DNA of 38,778 nt from Pseudoneurospora amorphoporcata (Eukaryota; Ascomycota; Sordariomycetes; Sordariales; Sordariaceae): assembly GCA_033297205.1 (NCBI GenBank), contig MU859319.1, positions 1 through 38,778 on the forward strand, given 5' to 3'. Under the pieces are notes generated by a model. The model was not told the origin of the DNA, did no database searches, and saw nothing but the letters and a program-made list of their open reading frames with translations. This document shows positions 31,601 through 38,778 of the stretch, one piece after another (the first letter of the stretch is position 1; every line of letters begins with the position of its first letter). Made by a program: the position numbers and the translations under genes.

Positions 31601-31998
31601 CATCAGACTTTGAGTGGGCAGTGGTGATGAGGGACATCTCGCGTCCAGACAGCTCCAACACCGCTTTGAACCTCGTCACATGGCAAGTCAGCGTGCAGCA
31701 GCAACCTCCACTTGTGCCAGTCCAGCCGCCGTTTGATCCAACGCCTATACCAGCGCCTCAGGACTCGACAACACCCCCGCCGGCAACACCCCAACCAGCA
31801 GCACCAACGCCGGCAGCGCCACAAACGGATCCCAAGCTCTACACCATGCACTTTCCTCCAGGTTCATCGATTACGTTCAATTTGCGGGGCCAAACGGGCG
31901 CTCGCTCGAAGCCGTATCTGATGGAAGTGGTCGAGAGCTGGGTGGACGACAAATTCTTGCCATTCGATGGAAATGTACAGCAGTGGACGTTCAATTAG
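25637..31998 (+). CDS. Giant Hint-domain protein with C-terminal membrane segments
   Basis: Eight exons: 25637-25918, 25987-26060, 26110-26201, 26268-29344, 29429-29459, 29526-29856, 30011-30221, 30331-31998. All phases agree, giving 1921 residues (1933 if the first intron is instead the 32-bp GTAAGT form, 25951-25982). Residues 348-502 are a Hedgehog/Intein domain: SGCFRPGTQVLTDGG with the catalytic Cys (nt 26861), TSQHVFHTT (TxxH), then CDTIHGVHL and SYHANGYLVHLN. The ~850 residues after it are unrecognised, with two beta-rich patches (LLVDGIYCPHAELRGRRIVW and MRLTLSWDGQSVSGVV). Exons 7-8 add an Ala-rich helix, membrane segments near 1561-1586, 1599-1623 and 1641-1665, then a beta domain (SDVTLTITGTNNLGRDVYLD) and a Pro-rich linker. 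Hint domains cleave or splice themselves; here processing beside the Cys is expected. No lesion found. Function unknown. Confidence 0.8.
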
Positions 31999-33734
31999 TG
32001 GCAACATTCTTGGACATTTGGCCCAAAAGAAGGATCCATGGTAGAGATGGATGGCTATTGCTGCCTGTAACGATGCCACACAGTACGGTACTTACTTGGG
32101 ATGGTCTGGAAGTAGTGTTGAACCGTTGGCTTTTTTTGTTGCAAAGTATGTAGGTCAGGTGCGGAGCTGTAGTCTGACCTGCCGATAAAAGATCACGCGA
32201 CCCATCGATAATTCCCGATTAAGGGCAGTGTCCTGCTATTAGTGACGGTGGGGCACCCTGGAGGAAGTACACCTGAAAGGACACTCGCTTATAACTTTAC
32301 ACCTAAGAAGGGCAAACTATATTCCTTTAAGAGTTGTTCGGTAGAATAATTTTTAAAACCATTTAGCAGAATTCTACCTTCCTATATGTGGAGAGAGATA
32401 GAGACGGATGTCATAAGTGCTGTAGGGTACTTGCTAAGAAGTGCCTCCGTAATGACTTTCTATTTACAACGGGCATGGTAGGCACGGCGGGGTATACTAC
32501 AAATTTACAAAAGTCAAAACTACGATATTCTTCGCCCATCTACTTATAATCCTGTGCCTTTGGTAACAGAATGCTAAACCTTGCCTATCCCGTAGCCCAT
32601 CAAGGATGCGCGTCCTCTTGTAAAGCGTTGTTTTCACCGGAGACGAGAATTGAGGCGCTCACTCGCCCGCTCGGCCGGTACCGTCAACTGCGCGCTTGGG
32701 CCACCGGTCTCCACACTTTGCGGCGGAGAATAAGTGTTAGGACACCACCCGCTAACGTGCGCTAACGAGCTGCTGAAAACAAGCCAGCCTTACGACGTGG
32801 TTAGCAAATGAGGGAAGGTCAACAATTCGTTCTCTTCTTCTGAGATCAAAGTTGAGGATGTTGTACGACTCTCGTTAGGCCGTGGCGGCATCTTTCTAGT
32901 CCAAATTAAGTAGTCTTTGGGGCAGTGCTGTGCAACGTCAATTGTCGAGACCCGAGACTCGCGACAGCCTCGCACCAACTCTAGACCTTGGTCTGGCAGG
33001 ACGGAATACTCCCAAAGTGTACCATGTCCGTTATTCACCTCTCTGTGTTCAATGTCAGAAGTCTTCTCGAGTCTTTTAAGCAGGCAGGGAAGAAGTTGCC
33101 AAGAGGAAACGTTGCGCTCCAGTTCGTCAGAAGTAGTGAGCGTTGTCTCCACTTCTTTTGTCCCCCACCAAAGTCTTCGATCTTGGGGTATTTAGTCGGG
33201 TGATTGGCATTCCTCGCGGAATCCTTTTCTTTCCCCAGGCCAACCAACCTGTCAATTCTTCTTCATGGGTTTCAACCACCATCTCAGCGTCGAGTGTTGG
33301 GATGACAGAAGAACGATGTTGGATATACAAGAAACCAACGATACCTGGAATGGCGATGGGCATTTAAGGTATGTACAGTTGTTTGATTGGCGGCGCTGCT
33401 GCACTGCCTGCACTAGGTGGCTCGGTGAGCTCGGTGGCGTCTAGTCTTTTCAAACACGGCCCTCCGGCTGTCAGTTAGGCTCACTGCCCCGCGGCATGGT
33501 TTGTGAGGGAACTTCATGAAGTGCTCCCACTTTCCCCAAATTCTTCAAATCCCCTGATTCTGTCAACTCACTCCGCCAAGATTGATCAAGTCTTCGACAG
33601 TTCACCTTATCGACGGCGCTCCTCAAGTACGACCGTTTGCGTGTATAGGTATCTAAGCAGACACGGGCCAGGCGTGGCAGGCTCGGGCCGGAATACGCCT
33701 CCGAGTGCTCTTGATCGCGTCCCACCGCGCTGTC
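31999..33734. other. Intergenic, 1.7 kb, one weak minus-strand gene candidate
   Basis: AT-rich after the Hint gene to ~32560. Between 33363 and 32790 (minus) two overlapping frames look partly protein-like: MPIAIPGIVGFLYIQHRSSV... and ...TTSDELERNVSSWQLLPCLLKRLEK...LWEYSVLPDQG. They would need an intron to join; no family recognised. Confidence 0.3.
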
Positions 33735-35597
33735 ATGGCGAGCCACGTCAGCGTTCACGAGAAGGGCTTCACGGTGCTGTATGAAGCTCCGCATCCGACG
33801 ATCGAGTATGTATCTTCCGATTGTTTTCTAGTAGAACTCAACGGCTAATGTCTCAAAAGCATAGTATGCGTCCATGGGTTCACTGGCCATCCCAAGGAAA
33901 CTTGGACATTAAAAAGATTAAAAAGGGCGGCGTCGGAAGGGCAACGACATGATGTCTACTGGCCAGCAGACCTTGCTTGCAAAACGATCCCTGACTCCCG
34001 GATCCTCACATACGGCTACGACACCAGGCTCCGACACTAGCTCAAGGGACCAGTAAGCAAGAAGACGGTATATAACCACGCCTAGGACCTCTTATACTCC
34101 CTCGAAGCCTTGCGACGTAATCCAAATAAGAGATCTAAGCCTATCCTCTTCGTCGCCCACAATTTTGGCGGCATCGTTGTTAAGGAGGCCTTGCGAAGGT
34201 CCTAAGGGTGTGCGTTAACGAAGGCTCATCTGTATAGCGTCTTCGGAGCGACCGTAGGCGTCTTATTCTTCGGGACCCCGCACAGAGGGGCAGATCCACG
34301 GAACTTCTTCCATCATCTCCTTTCCGCTTCAGCTCGAACCTTTAGTATTCAAGTCAATAGCTAGATTGTCAATACGCTTATGCCGGATGCAAAACGCTTA
34401 ACCGAACTGAGGGATAAATTTCCTACCATATGCCGCACGAGGAAATAGCAGATATTTTCGTTCTAAGAAGAATACGGCGATTTAATGCTCTTCGGAAGCA
34501 AAGTCGTCGACGACCAGTCTTCTTGTTTGGACGACCCTACAATCGAGACGAAGCAATACATTTCAAGGAACCATATGGATATGTGTCGCTTCTCTGGCCT
34601 TCATAACCCGGAATACTCCAAGGTGGCAGTTGCAATGACTTTCATCCTCGGAACGATCGAGAATGGAGCTGACACAATACCCGTTGATCTATTACCTAAC
34701 CCCCCTTCCCAATGGGTAGATCAAACTGAAATACTGGCTGAAGAATGCCTTGCGGCGCAGGGCGTTCCCCCTAGTACCTCTTCCGTGCTGCGCCGGCAGC
34801 CAACGCCAGGTGTGGCAGTAGTTGCCCTTGACCCGAACATCACGGACCCCTTGGGAATTAAGGTCAGCATACTTCCCTCCCAGGGCTTTCTACTCTTTAT
34901 AGACTGGTTGCCGAGCGAGGCGCATACAGATATCGCCGATATTATTTTTTCGAATTGTAAAGTGGCCTGCTTCAACTTTTACCAGTTCTACGGACTATAT
35001 CGAACAAAATTTGGTTACGATGATGACTCATCCGCATGGAAATTGTTCCAGGTTTCTGACTCACCTGGACGGGCCTTCCCGCAGACTGCCAACGATCTCA
35101 GCCTCGAACAGTGGACTAGCAAGCTTGTTCACGCCCACAGTCGGATCGGCGCCGAGGACACGATATATAGGTCACACCTGAACGACTGGGATTACTCGAA
35201 GCACGTCTTTAAGCATTTCCCCCAGATTACGATTCTGGTGGACCCATGGGGGAAACTCAAGGTCGACGTGGTCGAGAAGTGCTTGGTATACAGCCTCGCG
35301 CTTTGCCAAGTTCTGAAGAGGTGGGACTCCCTTGATCGCCTGAAAGCCTTATGGGATGCTATTCATCGGCCGGAATCGCCTTCCATCAACAAGACCCTTC
35401 TAATGCCCCCCTCGTCTGCGTATTTCCCCCTTGCTAGATATGAGCATCCGGGGGTTGATGAAGAGGAAGATCACCGTCCTTCCAAAAGGGCGCGCGTTGA
35501 GGAAGACTCAGATCAATCCGACGGAATTAGTGACAGAACGAGTGAGTCAAGCGAGGAGAGCCGGACAACGCCTGATCCGGAACAGGATGACGCTTGA
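33735..35597 (+). pseudogene. SesB-like alpha/beta-hydrolase fused to an unknown C-terminal domain; N half carries six stops
   Basis: ATG 33735, a 54-bp intron at 33806-33859 (GTATGT...GGCTAATG...AAAAG), then one uninterrupted frame to TGA 35597 (~600 residues) apart from stops at 34038, 34083, 34203, 34362, 34446 and 34464. The N half follows fungal SesB-type hydrolases linked to NLRs: VCVHGFTGHPKETWT, VYWPADL, RILTYGYD, FVAH-x-FGGIVVKEAL, VLFFGTPHRGADP and the His motif SRNHMDMCRF. The nucleophile Ser of AHSxGG is Asn (codon 34161-34163). There are no frameshifts, so point mutation alone caused the decay, and TAG/TAA at Trp or Gln positions fits RIP. Confidence 0.8.
34485..35597 (+). CDS. 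Intact 370-codon 3' portion of the SesB-like gene, unknown domain
   Basis: Past the last stop the frame is clean. An ATG at 34485 could give a 370-residue protein. The first ~70 residues are the hydrolase end. Then comes an unrecognised domain with GIKVSILPSQGFLLFIDWLPSE, FNFYQFYGLYRTKFGYDDD, HLNDWDYSKHVFKHFPQITILVDPWG and VLKRWDSLDRLKALWDAI. The tail is acidic with a nuclear-signal-like KRARVEED and Ser/Glu runs. It is not a NACHT or ankyrin region. Whether the internal ATG is used is unknown. Confidence 0.5.
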   Translation: MLFGSKVVDDQSSCLDDPTIETKQYISRNHMDMCRFSGLHNPEYSKVAVAMTFILGTIENGADTIPVDLLPNPPSQWVDQTEILAEECLAAQGVPPSTSSVLRRQPTPGVAVVALDPNITDPLGIKVSILPSQGFLLFIDWLPSEAHTDIADIIFSNCKVACFNFYQFYGLYRTKFGYDDDSSAWKLFQVSDSPGRAFPQTANDLSLEQWTSKLVHAHSRIGAEDTIYRSHLNDWDYSKHVFKHFPQITILVDPWGKLKVDVVEKCLVYSLALCQVLKRWDSLDRLKALWDAIHRPESPSINKTLLMPPSSAYFPLARYEHPGVDEEEDHRPSKRARVEEDSDQSDGISDRTSESSEESRTTPDPEQDDA

Positions 35598-35944
35598 TCA
35601 TAATCATGAGCCTTGCTAGGCGCGCAGTGTCACTTTCCATTCTACTCGCGCAGTGTCACAATAATCCCTAACCCTACTGGTAATAAGCTGGAAGCCATCG
35701 CTCCGCCGTCTCGAGTCACTGGGAAGCATCCAACTTAATCACAGTCGTGATGGCTTCAAGAAGGTGTAAGTCAGGCTGTTGCATTTGAGCTGGTTATGCA
35801 GTAAAACATGTGTACCTCGATTTGTTAACGATTGGTATTGCTGGCCAGGTATACCCTGTTTTTTGCGAATCAATGTGCCACACCCCGTGCCTTGGTCGGG
35901 CTAAGGGGTGTGACTGGCATTTCGAGCCCACACGAGTACTGCCA
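35598..35944. other. Intergenic
   Basis: Holds two copies of CGCGCAGTGTCAC (35620-35660) and nothing else recognised. Confidence 0.4.
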
Positions 35945-36924
35945 CTACTCAACATTCTCAACGCTAAGATCCTGGGGCCACCTCGCCTCGTCCACGCCGT
36001 TTGTCCGAGTCCCAACATCGAACCCGAGCTTCACCTCCTGGTTGGGGAACTGCAGGATCGGGGCCACGATGCGCATCGTCTTACCCAAGGACTTGACAAA
36101 ATACTGGGTAAAGAACTCTTCCTTGAAGAGCCTGTCGGCGCTGCTCTTCTGCACCGCCCCGAGAACCCTCGGCAAGAGGTAATGCATCGAGTGATAGTGC
36201 CGGAAAACGGGCGAGCCGTTGCGCTGCCACACGTCTTGCCATACCTCCAGGGGATACATGCCACAGCTGTTAACTAGCCACTGGGAGTAGTAGTTCAGAG
36301 CGACCTACACTTGTCCGTTAGCAGGTGCTAGAAGCGACATGTTGTCTTCATGATTCACATTTGGAGCGAGGTACGTACCGTTCACCTTATACGAGCCTCC
36401 GTGCTCGGCCTAGCGAAGGAGCGCCGTGATGATACCAATTACTCCGCATACCCCGGTGCTAATACTCGTCAGGACAACCTCGATCATAAGAATCCCGTGG
36501 CTGGGACTTACCAGTAATCCGAGTTCGGGAACACAGGGGTGACAGGCTCGTTGTTGCCCATCGCCCTACCAAACTCATAGGACACGCCACAGCACTTAAT
36601 CCTAACGTCAGCACCAAGTCCGGACAGGGTACTGTGGGGGACTATCCTTACCGCATCACTGATCTGCTGCCATCCTGAGCGGCCCATCCACGGTCCACGC
36701 CAGTTCTCACCGCAGTACACGATGCCCCTGCCACGGGCCTCGCACATCTTGATCACGTCGTCCTCGCCGAACCCGTATTTGTCCAGCACACCCGGTCGGT
36801 AGCCCTGCAGGAAGACGTCAGCCCCGAGAATGAGGTCCCGGAGCTTCTTCCTGTCCGCTTCCTCGCGCAGGTCGAGGCACGCATTCCATTTTCCGTGGTT
36901 CAGATCCGGGTGCAGTACCGACAT
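35945..36924 (-). pseudogene. Family III CoA-transferase (CaiB/BaiF type), N-terminally truncated
   Basis: Reading leftwards from 36924: LHPDLNHGKWNACLDLR, ADVFLQGYRPGVLDKYGFG and GRSGWQQISDA, a 57-bp intron (36651-36595, GTAAGG...TTAAG), GVSYEFGRAMGNNEPVTPVFPNSDYC, a second intron (36511-36459, GTAAGT...TTAG), TGVCGVIGIITALLR, stop (36412-36410), AEHGGSYKV, a third intron with unclear donor (to 36305), LNYYSQWLVNSCGMYPLEVWQDVW, and a C-terminus with LGFDVGTRTNGVDEARWPQDL ending at 35945. Motifs and order match fungal CaiB/BaiF proteins, which move CoA between carboxylic acids. The N-terminal CoA-binding third is missing: homology begins at the junction with a foreign fragment at 36925. Confidence 0.8.
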
Positions 36925-37090
36925 GTCTTGTGCCCAGCCGGCTCACGGTCTCCAGCCGTGCCTGCCGGGCTGGGCCCACTTCTTCCCAGCACCACGCTTG
37001 GCTAGCTTTTCCCCGCGATCGTTCGTAGCCTTGTTTCCTTGTTCAATACAACATCATCCTCTCTCTCGCCTTCTTTGTCCCTGTGGTTCA
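36925..37090 (-). repeat. Inverted copy of a 160-bp piece of the FG-GAP gene (20.59-20.75 kb)
   Basis: CCCACTTCTTCCCAGCACCACGC and CGCGATCGTTCGTAGCCTTG are reverse complements of 20590-20745 with few differences. The match ends sharply at CACAAGAC on one side and near the R1 edge on the other. It keeps CCAAGC where the 20.6-kb copy has CTAAGC. Confidence 0.85.
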
Positions 37091-37093
37091 AGA

Positions 37094-37388
37094 CCAAGCA
37101 AGAAGCAGGGCGCCCGGATGAAGGACAGCGCCAGAAGGAAGATGGAGAATGGATGAAGGCATTCAGAAAATCCACATGTATGCAGACTGCTAGATAGATG
37201 CCTTGAAGCCTCAGGCGACAAGGCTTGATACGTACCTCAAGTACGTACCGTTTCCCTTTGGCATAAGAAGGCCTTGAAGCCCAGCCTTCCCCTGGAGGTT
37301 GAGAGGATCAACAAGGCCTTCGAGACCAAAGTAGTTTATCAGCTGAATTGAACTACTGTTCCAAGCCCTGATCACAGTCCTTGTCACA
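37094..37388 (-). repeat. R1 dispersed repeat, copy C
   Basis: CCAAGCAAGAAGCAGGGCGC to ...CAGTCCTTGTCACA, collinear with copy B. Its right edge at 37388 is where the methyltransferase gene stops. Confidence 0.8.
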
Positions 37389-38139
37389 CGTATACAGCTT
37401 TCTCTCAAACAACATAACCATCGCCGCGTGCATGATATTCAACAACTCATTTGCCTTAGCATCATTAGGGCCCCTGAGCGGGGCACATGGACCAGTAGTT
37501 AGTTCAGCTCCACAACATCAAGGGGTACAGCACTCATCTTGCTAAATGCTTTCCAATTCAGACGTACCACTACTCTCCGTCAGTCACAGAATCGCTGTGG
37601 TAGGTTCGTTCCAGGACATTACGGTAGTGCAAAATGCTGGAAGAGATCGAGGCGGTCGAACTTTCGGTGTCACTTCCCAGGGTCGAGTCATTGTCTTCAT
37701 CCACGTCCTGTACGTGTAGAAGACTTTTTGTTAGCACCCGCCATCCTCAAAATGATAGATGAAAATGCTGTGATCATGGATGTCTCGTTCGATGCTGATC
37801 AATCTAGCTCACTCGCTAAGAGAAGAGGAGAAGAGCGTCGTCGGACGAAATGAGAGACAACCGTCGTTATGTAGGGCAGTGGGCCTGCGTCTGTCGGACG
37901 CAGATGCCACCGATGCCACCACCTGCCTAACAAACGCCTCGTGGAAACCGAAAAGAGGATGTATAGACGAAACGAACCTGCTGGCCCCAATGGGCACCGG
38001 ACAAAAGTGAAAGGTCAGTAGGCTCTAAAGACTCGTGGGCCACCGGGGACGCGGGACCAGGTGTGGGCGACTTCTCCTTCCCCTTTGGCGACTTTACCTC
38101 AGGTGCTGGTGACTGTGCCTTTTTGAAAGGGGAACTCAT
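37389..38139 (-). pseudogene. N-terminal fragment of a LaeA-like SAM methyltransferase, cut off at R1
   Basis: Exon 1, 38139-37978: MSSPFKKAQSPAPEVKSP...LLSGAHWGQQ. Intron 37977-37708 (GTTCGT...GTGCTAACA...CGTACAG). Exon 2, 37707-37568: DVDEDNDSTLGSDTESSTAS, ISSSILHYRNVLERTYHSD, then GE, stop, W. Exon 3, 37473-37389: GPNDAKANELLNIMHAAMVM, LFERKLYT. The acidic stretch, SSTASxSSSIxxYR, RTYHSD and (Y)WGPNDxxxNExLxI order is the usual N-terminus of fungal LaeA/UMTA-like methyltransferases. The SAM-binding domain should begin just after, but the sequence ends at the R1 edge. A TAG (37572-37570) sits where Tyr of EYW is expected. Non-functional as it stands. Confidence 0.75.
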
Positions 38140-38673
38140 CGTCGCGGATGGATATTGAAAGGGTTGAAAGATTGGTCAGTGAACTGCAGAGGTTGGCTAA
38201 AGTCGATGCTTGGTGTTTTCGCGTGCTAGCAGCCCAATATATAGGATTTCTCGTTACCTATCTACCCCTCCTCGAAAAAGAGTCTTCCGAGGCTACCATT
38301 TGGCATGTCAACAAATTTGGGGGCTCAATCGGAGATCGATGGATTCAACAAATCCACTGCCATACTTGTGCTGGCTTGGTGGCGAAGCCAAGCAAGATCC
38401 TCGATCAAGATGAAGCAACTGTTCACTTGGCTGTTGCGAGGTCCGGTTCTCGATATCACGGGGTGTTACCTATCTATACGACACATGACTTTCTAACTTC
38501 CGGTCTAGCGACGGAACTCGGTGATTTGCTCTCCTCTCCTGTTCATGCTGCATACCCGGCTGCTTCATCTGGGCGTATAGATTGTGTGACGGTGCCGGTC
38601 CGGCCATGTCCAGAAAGGGTGCCGAAATGAGTGACATGGAGGTCTGGCGCACGGTCTTTGCTAAGGCGGGAAC
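38140..38673. other. Intergenic; upstream region of the methyltransferase fragment
   Basis: A 160-codon plus frame (38148-38630) is open but has no recognisable motif and begins 9 bp from the divergent ATG, so I do not call it. Confidence 0.35.
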
Positions 38674-38778
38674 TGTGACAAGCGCTGTGATCAGGGCTTG
38701 GAACAGTAGTTCAAATTCAGCTAATAAACTTCTTTGGTCTCGAAGGCCTTGTTGATCTTCTCAACCTCCAGGAGAAGG
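38674..38778 (+). repeat. R1 dispersed repeat, copy D, running off the window
   Basis: Starts TGTGACAAGCGCTGTGATCA and matches the first ~105 bp of copies B and C (in their reverse sense) to the window end. Confidence 0.8.

Noticed and set aside
38148..38630. 160-codon plus-strand frame
   Set aside because: No motif, and it starts 9 bp from the divergent methyltransferase ATG.

Overview
The window looks like an accessory, transposon-rich region of a filamentous ascomycete (Pezizomycotina). Genes carry short introns (about 49-110 bp, GTRNGT donors, CTRAC-type branch points). The gene content is typical of these fungi: NACHT/ankyrin NLRs, SesA and SesB effector-type domains, a Tad-like LINE, LTR retroelements and a LaeA-like methyltransferase. 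Many lesions are in-frame TAG, TAA or TGA codons where the family has Gln or Trp. That matches C-to-T decay of the repeat-induced point mutation (RIP) type.

Left arm (1-13.9 kb): a decayed Ty3-type Gag end, a LINE with RNase H domain, poly(A) tail and a flanking LTR, then a minus-strand NACHT NLR pseudogene whose P-loop region is replaced by a solo LTR. Next is a plus-strand NLR (7505-11039) with an N-terminal NACHT_N-type domain, a NACHT and eight near-identical 33-residue ankyrin repeats. It is complete except for one in-frame TAG. Its promoter is duplicated 4.6 kb downstream, among LINE tails, copies of a ~300-bp dispersed repeat (R1) and an inverted-repeat element.

Middle (13.9-22.6 kb): a poorly coding stretch, a lone SesA-type protein on the minus strand, a decayed unknown gene, and a long decayed secreted-protein gene fusing an SGNH hydrolase, FG-GAP repeats and an HExxH metallopeptidase. 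A solo LTR with a perfect 5-bp target duplication interrupts it.

Right-centre (23.2-32.0 kb): the best-preserved and most unusual part. A glycine-rich, collagen-like protein (543 aa, minus) and a ~1920-aa, eight-exon protein (plus) with a Hedgehog/Intein (Hint) domain and C-terminal membrane segments are divergently transcribed from a shared 762-bp region. Both are free of lesions, unlike almost everything around them, so this pair is my main candidate for an undescribed system.

Right arm (32-38.8 kb): a SesB-like alpha/beta-hydrolase carrying six stops but fused in frame to an intact C-terminal domain of unknown function. It is followed by a mosaic of gene fragments: a family III CoA-transferase, an inverted copy of 160 bp of the FG-GAP gene, R1, and the N-terminus of a LaeA-like methyltransferase cut off exactly at R1. 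Another R1 copy runs off the window end.

The region reads as an NLR/effector neighbourhood reworked by transposons, with one preserved two-gene module inside it. All family calls come from reading the sequence and recalled family motifs; no search was run.
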